Source of the DNA: Viscum album | Taxonomy: Eukaryota > Streptophyta > Magnoliopsida > Santalales > Viscaceae | Assembly (NCBI GenBank): GCA_963277665.1 | Contig: OY728160.1 | Location: 42,888,605 to 42,952,604 of the forward strand | Reading direction: 5' to 3' | DNA length: 64,000 bases | Part shown: piece by piece, positions 38,901-52,145 of the stretch | How positions within the stretch are numbered: the first letter of the stretch is position 1 | Layout: each line of letters begins with the position of its first letter | Translations under genes and position numbers: made by a program | The notes under the pieces: model-generated | What the model saw: the letters and a program-made list of their open reading frames with translations, nothing else | Database searches by the model: none | Told to the model about the DNA's origin: nothing

Positions 38901-41159
38901 AAGTCATAAAACTACAATGAAATAATGATCCAAAATGTGAAGAAGTTGAAATTTCTATATTCCCCATTTTACATATTTGTACATTGATAAGATACATGAT
39001 GAAAAATAATTGTGTTTCAAGAGTGGATGTTTCTGATGGGGGGGCCCTAATCCCACACCATGCCAAAAAAGAGAGAATTTGAGTGTACCTATTTTTAGGA
39101 TCCATTCCCTCAATGATTATGTTTATCCCAAAAATATTTCAAAAAGGTTAAAATAGTGAATTTCATTCTATACCAAATCATCCATCTGAGCCATTCAAAT
39201 CACCATTGCAAACTACATACCACTTAAGCATCATGGAAAATGTGTTAGCCCAAAAAAGACGAACTTTATGATGATAAATTACACACACATCTATAAATAA
39301 TCTCATAACAAAAATATTGTGTCTACTAATATAGAATTATGACCATTAAGATGCCCTGATACTCTATTTCTTCCTCCAAAAATCTGATAAAATACATGTT
39401 GACTAGTTTAATCCATACAAAAACCCAATTGGTGTTATTTCAAATAAAAAACACATTACAAAAAGATTACATGATATTTTGTAAAATAAAATACGTATTC
39501 TAACAATTAAATAATAATTAAACTTATATAAAACAATATAATAGTTTGAATAACATAAAAAAATAAGTTTTGAAAAAAACAATGTAGACATGCACATATA
39601 ATAATCTTGAAAAATCTATAGAAGAGGTATAGTTCAATAATGATTTATTTATTATAAAAAAATTGGATGTAATGTAATTATAATATATATTGATATATCT
39701 TGTGAGAGTACCATCTTTCATATAAAATTACTTTTTGTATATGAGAACCCTTTAATATAGATATAGAAGGAAAAGTCATCTATATTCATGAAAAAACCAA
39801 ATAAATTTGATTACACCAATGTATTAATGATTCTCATATAGATATTTTTTAATCTATCAATTGATTTATATGATATATTATTCTTTAGATTAATTCAAAT
39901 ATTATCATAACCATAAAATTATATTTCATTCACATCTTATTATATAATCATAATAATGAATAAATTTATTATATCCATTTTTAAATTCCATAAATATTTA
40001 ATAGGTCAATAAGTAAAATATGAAGATGATATTTGGAAAAATATTCGATAATTATTGACTATAATATAAAAATAATTATTTTATAAAAACTATATTGACC
40101 TTTGTAAAATTATTTTACAAATCAAAACCTTATTTTTAAAACTCACTTGAAACCAATATATTTTACCCTTCCAGTAGATAAGTAAACGACATACCTTTTT
40201 TTTATATTATATTTCATATTTTATATGTAATTATTAAATTTTTATTTCCATTGATTCAACTTGGTATATTTATCATTATATAATCATTACAATAGTTAAT
40301 AAACCCATCTGATATGATTTTTATTTATAATACAAAATCATTAATGATAATGTGTATTAAAATATGATTAGTTTTTAAGAAATTATTATATGGAAAATCA
40401 TATTATTTATCTTTCATAACATTTCCTTATCTATATTTTAAAATAATAAAATTACTTAAATCTCAATATTTATTTATAAATTATTTAAATTTTTTATTAT
40501 TAAAATATAATATCTAATCACTTCATATTATAATGGTTAATTCTTAGTTTTACTTTTGTTTGAATAATAAAGTAAATTTACCATAATTGGATTTAATTTA
40601 TGAGAAATCCAAATAATTCCTTTATAAATACATAAATAAAAAATAATTTTATAGAAAATATAGGAAATATTTTCATTATGTATGTGATATGATTTATTTT
40701 ATTTTTTACATGGTGTAATATGTTTTAGGAAGGAATTTTTACCAAAAGATAACACACCGAAGAAGGTATGAAAGTTCTAACAAGACTCATATATATTAAA
40801 ACTATATCTAATATAATGCAGTTCCTTTATAATGATTCATTTCTTTTAAATTAGGAATATTTTATCCTTAATTTGTATGTTACATTTTTTACTGGATTAT
40901 TTATACCGAAATACAAAGGTGAGGATTCCTATAATGGTGAATATAGGAATTTAATGAAATTTTCAACTTAAACATATGGTTTCATATTTTAAATAAGTAA
41001 TTACAATCCTTGTAATGGAATAACATGCCATTTAATGACTTCCAAGTATAATTAAGGAATTAAAAACCCATCCTTATCAGTTTACACCTCATTTATGGGT
41101 TTCACATCATGAAATGAAAAAAAACATGTTTCTTAAAATAAGGAAATGGGTATTTTTGT
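35901..41159. other. AT-rich DNA, nothing recognised
   Basis: More than 5 kb without an assignable gene. Two slightly GC-richer patches (about 38400-38660 and 38990-39110) have no motif I know; the first contains a 10 bp inverted repeat. The minus-strand frames at 36798-37013, 37501-37725 and 38890-39105 are short and unrecognised. Confidence 0.4.
38604..38644. repeat. 10 bp perfect inverted repeat
   Basis: TCCAACATGG (38604-38613) and CCATGTTGGA (38635-38644) are exact reverse complements around a 21 base spacer. They could form a small hairpin. No adjacent gene gives it a role. Confidence 0.5.
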
Positions 41160-42770
41160 TGTATATAACCATCATGGATTATAAAATGTGTAATTTAATT
41201 ACACACTATTTAAATTTTATGTGTTTGGAATTTATGGAACCATATATATGCATTTTCATATCATCCTTTGATATCACTTCTCCATCTCAATCATGGGTCT
41301 CGTCCTAAGAGATTTCATGTGATGTCTTTTCTTCCAAATCACTTTATTTATTGATTGATTATTATACTGGTTGAATTTATTCACTCTTGTTATGTAATAA
41401 TGTTAGGTTTCCTTTAGATTTGGTTGTCACAATGGTTTTTTCTATTATTGTGATAAAACAAATTTTTTAATAGGTCCTTATCATTTTATTGGTTTACATC
41501 ACCATCTAAGGTTTTTATCTGGGTTTTTTCCACCATTATGAAAGGATGATAGATTTCTAACATGTTGAGGTATTTGTTTCTATATAGTGGGTTATTTTGA
41601 GGAATTTAATATAAATCATAATAAATCAATTTTTTCACTAATTTTATGTTTTAATTTGTTTCAAATGATTTCTTGAAAATGAATTTGTTTTCAAGGAAAT
41701 GAAAATTTTTTCAAACATTATTTTTCATTGAAATTCTAGTTTCATGGTTTGGAAATGGGTTTTAAAAATATCTAAAGGATTTTATTGGATTGGAAAATAT
41801 TTTATAAAATAGAGAAAAATGGTTTTTATTTGTTTTGGACATTTTCACATTGGGATTTTTGGTTCTTCAAGAAAGAGTCAAAGGTATCTGTAGTGTGTGT
41901 TGCATGACAAAGGGATAAAATTTGGGGTTATCAATGGACATGACTTGATATATTTTTACAACATATTAATGATCTATATTTTGAGGGTATATTACGTAAT
42001 GTACCATAGGCTAGAGACTAATATGAGGTTAGTTTTACTTAATCATTTATTAATATTTATAATTTTATTTTTTTATAATGGATTGTTGACTAGGGGTTTT
42101 TATACAAGGTTGTATCACATTACTTCACATGATAGTTTTGTTCATGTATAAGTTTTTACATTTTAATATCTTGATGTGTGGATATTATTTCATGTTTTGT
42201 AAATTATACATTCCATATTTATTCCTTGAGAATATGAATTGATTTTAGGAATAAATAGAAATTTATTTACAAATAGATTTTGTTTATGTAAATGATTTGT
42301 AAAAATTTGTTTTTTTTAAATTCTATAATTGTTTCATTCTTGATATTATTTATTTTGTAGAATATATGGTGGTACCCTATTTGGATTTGGGTCTCACACA
42401 ATTCAATACTTTTTGTGTTTTTGGATGTTTGGTTGTAGGTTTTAAGGAATGTGAAAAGAATATTATAGTAGCTAGCTTCTTATTTTGATGCTTCTTTCAT
42501 TTCAGGTTGTTAGAGAGGAGAAATTTGGTCACATGTGGATTTTATGTACATTCTAGTTAAGCCTATTTTAAATTATTACATATTTATTTGTGATATCTCA
42601 TATATTTCCATTATGTTCTTTGGTTGTATGTCTTATTTTAATTTCATACAAACCTAGTTTATGCTATCCTTCATTACATATATTACGTGATGGGAATGTT
42701 TAGGTGGCTTGTCTTGTTGATCTATGCTAGTTTATTATGATTTGTAATCAAAAGGGAGTATTATCCTAAT
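41160..42770 (+). repeat. 5' LTR of the Tekay/Del-like element (approximate)
   Basis: Aligned stretches with the 3' LTR include 41466 against 48117, 41548 against 48208, 41658 against 48321, 42527 against 49172 and 42706 against 49350. The proposed start (TGTATATAACC) pairs with TGTAATGGCC at 47808, which is a weak match. The end is set by a possible primer site at 42774. Both edges may be off by 100 bases or more. Confidence 0.55.
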
Positions 42771-42773
42771 GTG

Positions 42774-42785
42774 TGTTATCACAAA
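42774..42785 (+). other. Possible primer binding site (tRNA-Met type)
   Basis: TGTTATCACAAA resembles the initiator tRNA-Met complement TGGTATCAGAGC at 8 of 12 positions and lies just after the inferred LTR end. The match is weak. Confidence 0.35.
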
Positions 42786-43122
42786 GTATGTTTGGTTTTC
42801 TTTAATATGTATATTGGAGTTTGGAATGTTAGTATCTTGATAGAATGTACAGAAAAGGTTCATGGCCAACTCACATCCATTACTAAAATTGAGTCACCAT
42901 CAGTGGTTAGGAAATTTATATTGGGTTTGAGAATAATTATTTGACTTAATTTGAATTTATTTTATGTTATGTTTATCTAAATTGACCTATTACATTATAA
43001 TTAAATCCTTTTTTAGTTTCCTTACATTCTAATTTTTTTAATTATTTGTTATCAAATACTAGAATATTGAAAAATGTTTTCTGAAATTCTTCATTAGTAA
43101 TTTACTTTTTATATTTTAGAAA

Positions 43123-44020
43123 ATGGATCTTAGTAGAGATCATCCATATTTGAGAGACTAATTTGAGAGATCTATTCAAGTTGGAGAACCCTAACTTTTT
43201 AGAAGTTGTTATAATCACTATTCAAACTCTGTGCCTAGTGGGTATCAAGAACCCCCTGATGCATGGTGTATTGAGGCTTTGAATTTTATAAAAATAACCT
43301 GCACCTCTATCACGGTGACAATAGACCCCATGAATATGAGGAGTTTTTTTTAGAAAATAGAGATGATAATAAACTTATTTAAGTATCTTAAAGAATATAA
43401 GATTATATTTTACACGTATATTCCTGTGGGACCTGGAATGAGATTATGGGGCTCTATTATGAATGATAAGTTCATGGGAATCATACTTGGGGTTCCTTTA
43501 ATAAAATAATAAATAAATAATTTCACCATGATTTGTTGTGTGAGTATAATACCCATGAGTTTCTAACCATAGAACTAGGGGAGGATACTATTCTCTAGTA
43601 TGTTTCCCATTTTTATAAGTTGGTTCATCTAGTACTTGAGATTATATCTAAGGATTAATATAGGGCAAGTTGAATTTAATTAGGTCTAAGGAGTTTTATT
43701 ATATCAATTATTATAGTCATGTTCTTTTTGACCATTATGGAGGTGGTTGTGAAGACAACATCATGTAGACTAATCTAGGGAGATTATTATAGTTGATCAT
43801 ATATTGGTTTAGTTGTAAGATATTGTGTAACTTATTGCAAGAAAAGTTAGTGTAAGAGTTGGAAATTTCCCTCAAAACCACAATTTGGGGCATAAATAGG
43901 GAATCAATGGGTTTTCTATTACTAGTGTGGGATGTGTGGCAATACTAGGCATAATTATTTGGGGACACCAACAACATTTCCTCTTTGTGGATAATCCATC
44001 CATCTGAAATGTTTCTGTGA
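43123..44020 (+). pseudogene. gypsy gag remnant
   Basis: Gag would form the virus-like particle. From the ATG at 43123 the frame contains PPDAWCIEALNFIK, then after frame breaks EFLTIELGEDTIL-stop-YVSHFYKLVHLV (43556-43640). This fits the conserved gypsy Gag helix region, with a TAG stop where CAG (Gln) is usual. A zinc knuckle at 43926-43967 reads CGMCGNTRH, keeping C-x2-C-x4-H but without the last cysteine at its place. Seven or more stops interrupt it. Confidence 0.6.
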
Positions 44021-44274
44021 TTGGTTGTATCTTATAATTAATGTTGGATTAATATTCACAAAGATTTCACATGTTTATAATGATACATCTAAGAGTGGTA
44101 GGTCTAGTCCTTAGGATAATGAGATTATCATGTGTTTATGATAGATCAATTTATAGAGTATAGTATGATCTATATGAATATGATGGAGGAGAATCTACTA
44201 TTAGAGAAATGATGTTTATCTTGTCTTCCTTGTGTATATATTTTTGAGGGGATACCCATTGTTTTATATAATTA

Positions 44275-44475
44275 ATATTAGATTGCATTCTTTCATTATA
44301 TTCATATTCCCTTCATATTGGATCATTCCAAACCTTTAGTAAATAGGTTCAAACATGGTCTTAGATGTACTGTGTGTTGGGTAATGATACCTATCTTTGA
44401 GTTGGAGCGAAAAATTTCAGTGATTGATCTTGACATATTTGACATTATTATCAGTATGTATGGATGATCACTATA
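44275..44475 (+). pseudogene. gypsy protease remnant
   Basis: RLHSFIIF at about 44280 matches the ATHSFI block that follows the catalytic aspartate of plant gypsy retropepsins. DIIISMYG-stop-S at about 44442-44471 matches the closing ILGMDWLS block, with a Gly-to-Ser change that is a transition. The spacing between blocks is near normal. The catalytic Asp-Ser/Thr-Gly itself is not readable upstream. Confidence 0.5.
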
Positions 44476-44689
44476 AATGACTTGATATATTATTATCACC
44501 ATAGGGTTTATTTCTTATCATCTAATGGGATTATTCATTTTTTCTTGGTTGAATGGGACTCAAAATTCGAAAGATCCTGGAATGTTGTTCTTTATTCCAG
44601 GGAAATATTGTGCCATTACTTGAGAGATGTTTCTTTATAAGGTTATCCATTTTTTGGTTGGTTAAATTCATGAAATGGTTTTTTGATAC

Positions 44690-45560
44690 CCCTAGGTCTT
44701 ATAAGATTGGTTTTCAATTTAACTACCATACAAGGAGATAGATAGATAGAGTGGGAGTTCACACAAGAACTATTTTTTGGTAAAATTCCCATTTCATTTC
44801 CATTATACTTTATAGAGCCTACTAATTTGGTGCAATTTTAGGACCATCATGAGAATGTGTTAGATAAATAATTTAGTTGACTTTGTTTGTAACAATAGGA
44901 CTAACCTTTCATCATTTTAGAGAAATTTAGATATTAACCTATAAAATTTAATGGATTTTTAGAAGATGAATCATGTGACCATTATGAAAACAAATCATTT
45001 ACCAAATATTAATGATTTCTTTGATCAGGTTAAATGGTCTCATTGATTTTCAATGATTAACAAGTTGTCAGTGTGCCACATGTTTAGACTCTAATAATAG
45101 GATATACCTAATGAATAATTTATAAGTTGATATTAGAATTTCAATTTTATTATTATTCCATTCTTTCATACTAATTTCCCTTTTTTGTTCACATATATGA
45201 TGAACTAGATCTATCATCAGTTCCTGGACATTCTTGTTGTGGTATTCATACATGATATTTTTGTGTTCTTCAAATCAAAGAGGGATAATATTAACTATGT
45301 GGATATAATTCATCGAACAATCGAAGTTAATTTTATGTGTTCTAATATTCCCAAATATTAGTTTTGGATCCATTATGTGATGTTTTTAAGGAATGTGAAA
45401 TATTAGAGGGGCATCTTAGTTGATCCTTAGATATTACAGGTATTTATGTCTTTAGAGCAGCCCAAAGAACTGTCTGAGATTCAGAGCTTCATAGGTTGGG
45501 ATGGTTACTATAGACATTTATTTTCAAGAATTATCTAAGATCAGAACATCAATAAAATCA
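44690..45560 (+). pseudogene. gypsy reverse transcriptase remnant
   Basis: The order of RT blocks is intact although the frames shift. TNHLPNINDFFDQVKWSH (about 44990-45050) is the PLPRIDDLFDQL block, followed by the SKIDLRSGYHQ-equivalent with its aspartate lost. FLDILVVVFIHDIFVF (45221-45270) is the catalytic palm, with the first aspartate of the DD pair changed to histidine (GAT to CAT). GILVDP (about 45409) and SEIQSFIGWDGYYRHLF (to about 45530) are the thumb and connection. RT would copy the RNA genome; this copy is catalytically dead. Confidence 0.8.
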
Positions 45561-45629
45561 TTTAACCCATATGGGGTTAATTTTTCAAAGGAGTGACTAG
45601 TGTCTGAGATATTTTTAAGAGATCAATAT

Positions 45630-46060
45630 GTGGTTTATTTTAGTTCCAACATTGAATCCTGTAGAATTGGGTTTAGATTATGATATTTTCTACAATGCTA
45701 CTAGTATTGGATTGGGATGTGTTTTGAATCTTGTGAAATAGCTCAAGTATTGTGGATGTCTATAGTTAATACCTACTGATTATAAATACCATACCCCCGA
45801 TCTAGATTTTCATGTGGTTATACATTTACTCAAAACATGACTTGCTTATCTCTTTGGGGAACAATTTATGGTATATTATGATCATAAGATCATGTAATAC
45901 ATATTTCCTCAAAGGGAAATAAAATGTATTCAATGAAACTAGATAGAGTATCTTAAATTTTTTTATTTTAATATTGATTATACTCCCACGAACCAGAATG
46001 AGGTTTCCAATACACTGATTAGAAAATTACTGACAAATATCGAGAAAAAAATAATTTAAG
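45630..46060 (+). pseudogene. gypsy RNase H remnant
   Basis: LDYDIFYNATSIGLGCVL (about 45668-45727) corresponds to the YCDASxxGLGCVLMQ start, with the catalytic Asp replaced by Asn. PTDYKYHTPDLDFHVVIHLL and then LAYLFGEQFMVYYDHKIM (to about 45900) keep the YPTHDLEL and DHK blocks. The domain closes with EYLKFFYFNIDYTPTNQNEV, the usual end of gypsy RNase H before the linker to integrase. At least four in-frame stops occur. Confidence 0.8.
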
Positions 46061-46519
46061 TAGATGTGTATATAGATCGTGTTTACTAGGATTAGATTTG
46101 TATCATAATAAGTGGGTGGACATGTTTTTACGTGGATTTTATGAATTATAAAACATATTTTTACAAGATATTTCAAATTTATATGGTGATAGACACTGAG
46201 TTCCAACATTTTAGTGAATGATTTTATCACTGGTAGTACCTGGATGAGTGGAATCTCTCTCCAAGTGGAGCTTTGTGATTCTATGAATGGTTGGTTGTTC
46301 TATTTACCATAATAAAGAAGTGTTTAGATATTATAATACATTATTTTTTTTCTGTGAACCCTTTTAATAAAAATATATATCATGATCTGAGACATCAGTA
46401 AAGTTGATAGTGGATGAGACGATCAATTTGTTTTATCATGGTGTCTCACTGGTTTGAGAATTATGTGGAGCACAAGAGACATGAAATAATTTGTATATAT
46501 GTTACCCATTCTACTATAA

Positions 46520-47560
46520 AACTAACATGAGATATTGATTGATTTCATCATTAGTTTTCCATGGACACCTACTGTGAAGTATTCGTTTTGGTTGATATTT
46601 GATCGAAACAAAAAATCATCATATTTTCTACATATCTGGGAGATGATGAATGTGGGTATAATTGGGGATATATATGTCCAAGAGATTTTGTATATTCACA
46701 ATTATAACTCTTTATTTGTGTATAATAGGGAACTGAGCTTCATAAACATGTTTTTTTAAAGGTTTTCTGGATGTGATGGGTTCCCCAATTAAATTGATGT
46801 TGACATAAAATCCCTTAATGGATGGATGTTAAAGAGGATATGATCTATGAATATATCCTGTCATTCATAGTATCATTGGAAAATAATGTTCTTTTGGATG
46901 GATACTATAGTCAAAATAATTACCAGGATTTAATAAATATGGTGCCCTCCAATGCTTTTCATGGGTGACCATGTAGTTATCCATTGTGTTGGGCAGGGCT
47001 GGGAGATCCTTCCATGGTTGTACCGAGTGTTTTTCAAGAGATGACAGAGATGGTGTAATTGATCCCAATAAGATTTATCATGAAACCAATTCATCAAAAA
47101 TCCTATTTTGTCCCTTGATGTAAGAAGTCAAAGTTTGTGGTTGGGGAGTGGGTCATTCTTAGAGTTTCACCTTTCATGGAAAATCATCAAGTGGGTAAGT
47201 AGGGTGAGATGGAACCTTGGTTTGTGGTCCTATTTTGAGATCATTTAATGCCTAGGGTGGTTATAATAATGGTTTGAATTTTTTTATGGTTTTATATCTC
47301 TTGATAATGTGTTTCAAATCTCCCAGTGGAGGTGGTATATGCTAGATATGTCCCATGTGATTGGATGGGAGTACATTGATCTTGAGCCTAATACCACATT
47401 GGTTGAATATATAGTTTAGATTTTGGATAAGAGAGATAAGTTAGTTCAAAATAAAATGATCTTCCTGCTATGAGCACTACGGTTGTGAGGAAATGATAGA
47501 TACAAGATGTTGGAGCTATAATCATTAATGAATAAACAATGGCCTTGCCTTTTTTGATTA
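46520..47560 (+). pseudogene. gypsy integrase and C-terminal tail remnant
   Basis: The frame 46535-46759 reads DFIISFPWTPTVKYSFWLIF and then DRNKKSSYFLHI, matching the integrase core start with its first catalytic aspartate (MDF block) and the VDRLTKSAHF block. VYNRELSFINMFF matches the SDRDxRFTSxF block, with the Asp lost. The C-terminal region reads VVGEWVILRVSPF at about 47140 (the GDxVxLxVSP block). VEVVYARYVP and SHVIGWEYIDLEP with ILDKRDKL follow over about 47325-47445. That tail resembles Tekay/Del chromoviruses. I could not follow a full chromodomain. Confidence 0.75.
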
Positions 47561-47807
47561 AAAAACATGGTTGATTTTTAGCGGAAGAAAGAGTTTATAA
47601 TGAGAAAATTGTAATCATCAGTTACATATATATTGGGTTTGTTTTATCCATTATTTTTCCTTTTTCACTAGATGAATAATGATGATGATGGATATGGGAG
47701 GATACTGATAGTGGTGAAGTCATTGATTTGTTGGAATTTTCACTTTAAGATGGTAATTTATGCAATTAATTGGGAAATTGTACATTGTGTAATGGGAGTA
47801 CATGAAG

Positions 47808-49430
47808 TGTAATGGCCTCTGAGATGAACACATTAAATCAATAAATAGCATGAGTGGATTACATGATATGTATTGTGTTTATGTCATGCAATGTAGATAT
47901 TTTGGTTTTTAATAAAAATGAAATGATTGATTTTGGGAATATGATCTATGTGAATAACACAACCTTTAGTGAAATTACACTATATGTTAATGTTTTTAAT
48001 TGCGTTTTTAGGGTCTTAATATGATTTATTTTAATTTCATCCATTGGAAGGCATTATCCACCTTGACCTATAAAATATTCCATGCTGATTTTGAATACTG
48101 GTCTATTTAAATTACTTTTTTAAACAATCCCTTTCAGTTTCTTGGCTTGCCTCTTCTTTCCAAGGATATGCTCTTCGTTTTTAGTCACAATTGGAGAAGG
48201 AAGCTGGGATTCTATCATGTTGGCATAAGTTTTCTTCTATAAAATTTCTTAATTTTAAATATTTTCACATCATCAATGATAACAACCTTTTGTGAGTTCA
48301 TTGATTTTAATTGATAAGTTGTTTCAAATTATTTATCTGAATTGAAAATGATTTCAAAGATTGTTTTTCTTTAGAAAATTGACTATCTTGAATTATATTT
48401 GGGTTTTAAACTTCAAAGAGTATTTTTTTGAATTTAATTCTCTTTTGAATATTTTTGGAATTATTTTAAACATTTATTTAGTCAATTAACCAATGGGAAC
48501 TGTTGGTGCATCTGGAAAAAGACACATAGAGCCTTATTGTGTGTTTCACCACTAGGAGGTAACCTTTTGTGATATTTAATAGAGAGACTCAAAATATATT
48601 GGATACAACATATATCCATTTAGTCGTGAGAGTATCTACTATAAATTTTCTAATAGGCTAGATCCTATAATGATTTTATTTTTGATTTTCCATTTATTTT
48701 TATTTATCACCAGACTTTTTTATAAGGGATAGTTTTTCATAAGTGTTTATATGAGGATGTATCACATAACATGACATGATATATTGTTACATTGATATGT
48801 GTTTACATTTTTACCTATCAGTGTTGTGATATACCTTCCTTTTTTATCACATATAATTTTTATATTTTTTATTTGATAATATGAAAGCTTTTTATTGGAA
48901 ATCAAAGGGTAAATGATTCACAGCCGGATTTATTTTATGAAAATAATTTGTAACTCTATTTTAAAAAAATAATAATTTCATTAATGGTATTAAATATAGT
49001 ATTGAATCTATTGTGTAATATAATTAGGATTTATATCTCACCATACGTGGGACATTGATCATTTATTGATATTGTGATACGTGGTTTAGGTAAAGAAAAT
49101 GGAATCTTGCAGTGTGTTCACTTGTCTTGTTTGTACAGATTTCAATTTGGATTGGCTTATAGGTGAATGTTGGTCACATGTGGATTTCATATACTTTCTG
49201 TTCTATCCTAGTTTGTATTCAATTGTTTTTTATTATGGTAAATTTCTAATTTCTTCTTTTTTCATTGGTTTTATGTCTTATTTTTATTATAAAAACAATG
49301 GTTTCTATTATCCAAAATTAACTACACCACGTGATGATATAGTTCATGTGGCTTGTATAGATAACAGATGTTGGTTGGTTATTATCTCATTATTGGATAG
49401 AAAAATGCATTAGATTGTTCCTTATGATAT
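47808..49430 (+). repeat. 3' LTR of the Tekay/Del-like element (approximate)
   Basis: Aligned to the 5' LTR as described there. It starts near TGTAATGGCCTCTGAG, a form close to plant gypsy LTR starts, after the moderately purine-rich GGGAGTACATGAAG. The plus-strand frame 49099-49413 lies inside it and is not a gene. Confidence 0.55.
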
Positions 49431-50889
49431 TAATGTTGATAATACATCATATTATGTTATTATATATTTTTTATCATTATTCACAAAATTTAATGAATCA
49501 AGTAAATTTTATACATTGATTAAATTTGTATTTATTTGTATTAAGTAATTAAAAATTTTCTTAAAGGATTTATGTTTGTGTCTAAAAAAATAATGATTAA
49601 TAAATCCTTAATAATAATATAAATATATTTAGTTATTGAATTAATGATCATTATTTGGTGTTCATAGATTTATATATTCATTATAAATGAGAAAAAAAAG
49701 AAAAAATTTCTTCCACTTTTCTCAAATTGAGGTTTACCATTTTTATCATAAAACTTATTTTTAAATAATAACATTTTATCATGTTTTTATTTATCAGATT
49801 GGTTGGATAAAATAATTTATTAAATAAAACAATATGTTATAATTTATCTTCTATAATATATTTCATTATAATAAAATAATGAAATTGTTTTTGTTTATGT
49901 AAAACTATTATCTACATAAATATGATATATTTATGTTATGAAGAGTCAAAATATCCATATTATAAGCAAGAACTCAAAACATTTATAGATTAAAATAATT
50001 CATCTATATATATTTAAAATAAATATCACATTTACAATTTGGTGGGAACACAATGATGTTTTTAATTTCAAAAATGAAATTACTTGATAGTGGTTGGAAG
50101 TTGTCCATCAAGGATAATTTACTGACTCTTATTACATTTTGTACATAATCAAACATGTATTTAATATTTTTAATTAATACTTATATATAAATAATTAATA
50201 AATATTCATTTCTAAAGAAACATATTATATCATTTATGTATAATTATATTTTAATTATTGTGATATAAATACATCTTCTAAAATTAATATTTTTTCGATA
50301 GTTCCAAAAATCATTTTTGGTTTGATCACCCAAATAGTTTTTATATTTATTCTATTAAGAAATTATTTTTCAAACATTAATTTTTATTTCATTTCACACA
50401 TAGTGTTGAAAAAATTATTTAAATATTTCAATTAAATTAGATTTATTCATTAACACAGATTGTATATAAATCTATTTAATAATACTAACATTAAATATAT
50501 GATTTTGATATAATCCCATTTTTATCATAAAAAGTTTTCTACCATGAAATGAATCAACCTCATTAATAATATATTATTCTATAATATAAATTTTTTTCTC
50601 TTTCTAGAGAATTATTTCTAATATTTTTATACAGATCAATGTTGTTATTTTGTTGAGTTATCCATGTAAATATTGGTAGTTAAGGAATATATTATTATTT
50701 TATGGGAAATCCTTTTAAAACTAAATAAAAAAGATTAATTATATATATTAATGTTACATATATTAATTATAAATAAATAAAATCATATTATATTATGTTT
50801 CATTGTTGTTAATGATACAAGATACATATTTTAAAAATTATGTTGAAATGTTTAATTTTTTTATTAAGAAATAGTTTTTTGTATTGCCA
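49431..50889. other. AT-rich DNA between two elements, nothing recognised
   Basis: No gene, no repeat edge and only low-complexity A/T runs. This is probably older sequence into which the copia element inserted. Confidence 0.45.
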
Positions 50890-50894
50890 AAAAT
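50890..50894. repeat. Target site duplication, left (AAAAT)
   Basis: Five bases immediately before the 5' LTR, identical to 63249-63253. A 5 bp duplication is the normal footprint of copia integration and fixes both ends of the element. Confidence 0.85.
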
Positions 50895-51212
50895 TGTTGG
50901 ACACCTCATTTGTTAATCATGTTTTATTGATCAAAAATCATGTAAATTATTTAAACCATGTTAAACCTAATAAATATGTCTCAAATCATGTGTACAAATG
51001 GTTTATTAATTTATGCTTTAAGTAAACCAGTCCAAGATCTTAAGTGATATGTTTAATTACTAGAAACTTTTTAAATTTTTGTTATAACTGATTTCCATTT
51101 TAAAATATTAAGTATAATCTATTTTTGAGTATCACTATTTATGTGTGTCTGTAGATATTTGGCTATGTTTGAAAAATTGCGAGTTTGTGGTCAATTATGT
51201 TTTTCTAGAAAA

Positions 51213-51430
51213 GGACCCAGACAATATGACCCACACACTGTGACGCAGACACTGTGACCAGACACTGTGTCCTAGATACTGTTATCCAGACCCCGTAACC
51301 TAGAAAATGTGACTAGAAACCATGACTAGACACTAAGACCCAGCCACCATGACCGAGACACTATAACCATACACTATATCCAGACACTGTGACCATTCAC
51401 TGAAAACTAGATATTTTGACTAGACACCGA
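51213..51430 (+). repeat. 13-15 bp minisatellite in the 5' LTR
   Basis: About 15 imperfect tandem copies of a unit close to GACACTGTGACC(C/T)A, for example at 51250-51290. Unit length varies between 13 and 15 bases. It lies upstream of the TATA box, in U3. The same array is found in the 3' LTR. Confidence 0.85.
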
Positions 51431-51515
51431 ATCTGTGCTACAAATTCATGATCTCTATACAAATGTGAAATCATAACTATATCACAACTCAAATTTAAAA
51501 GAAAGATAAATTGTT

Positions 51516-51564
51516 TCATGGAGACACTCTTTCATGGAGACACCATTTAATGGGGAAACCATTT
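51516..51564 (+). repeat. 16 bp repeat TCATGGAGACACCATT in the 5' LTR
   Basis: Three copies begin at 51516, 51532 and about 51548. The GAGACACCAT core recalls the minisatellite units 100 bases upstream, so the two arrays may share an origin. Confidence 0.7.
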
Positions 51565-52051
51565 CAAGACATGCTATGACACTGTTCTTTAATATATTTT
51601 TTCATTTTCAATTTAATTTTGAATGGTCATTTTTTAGTCTTTTAAATTCACTAAAATAATTAATATTTATTTGTAGACATTTCACTTGATAGTATAAGGT
51701 ATTAGGTGTACAATAAAAGAATCATTTTGGGTCCAACACATGCACTCCAAGAATAAAAAGAGAAGTGTGGCCTAGAAACGAAGAGCACGTGATAACGATG
51801 AAGCAAGAGAATTCCTGAAAAAAGTTCTGATACATGAAGTGAAATACATCTAAAGAGAACATGAATACTTATAGAATCAAAAAATATGGGATAACATAGA
51901 TCAGAGTCAATAATATCTTCACATTACCAACTAAATGAAAAACATGATCCAGATCTAACTGCAAACCAGAGCATTAGACATGGGATAATTTGTTACATGC
52001 AAGAGGACTCGATACTAACATTTTCTTTCATACTAAAAGTCCAAATATGCA

Positions 52052-52058
52052 TATAAAA
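52052..52058 (+). promoter_or_regulatory. LTR TATA box
   Basis: TATAAAA in the context GCATATAAAAGCAC, followed about 30 bases on by CTCATCTCATCATT, a plausible start region. It would drive the genomic RNA. The 3' LTR counterpart (about 62530) has lost the motif. Confidence 0.6.
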
Positions 52059-52127
52059 GCACTTATAACACATCTATACTCATCTCATCATTTTCTCTCT
52101 CTGGAATATTGTTTTTAGTTTTCATGC

Positions 52128-52145
52128 AGTGTGTGTGTGTGTGTA
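52128..52145 (+). repeat. GT microsatellite
   Basis: About nine GT units in the R/U5 part of the 5' LTR. The 3' LTR has a shorter, broken version near 62610. Confidence 0.85.

Larger units (their letters stand above)
41160..49430 (+). mobile_element. Ty3/gypsy element, Tekay/Del-like chromovirus, decayed
   Basis: A plus-strand element with all domains in gypsy order: gag, zinc knuckle, protease, RT, RNase H, integrase and a C-terminal tail. It is flanked by two segments that align at an offset of about 6645-6663 bases (for example GGTCACATGTGGATTT at 42527 and 49172). Those segments are the LTRs, roughly 1.6 kb each. All frames are broken. Integrase following RNase H, plus the SHV and ILD(K/R) motifs of the tail, point to the Tekay/Del branch. 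Exact termini and target duplication could not be fixed. Confidence 0.75.

Noticed and set aside
46865..47068. 67-codon minus-strand frame
   Set aside because: Antisense shadow of the gypsy integrase.
49099..49413. 104-codon plus-strand frame
   Set aside because: Lies wholly inside the 3' LTR of the gypsy element and has no counterpart frame in the 5' LTR.
51213..51430. CRISPR-like array
   Set aside because: Units are contiguous 13-15 bp with no spacers, sit inside an LTR and are duplicated in the partner LTR.
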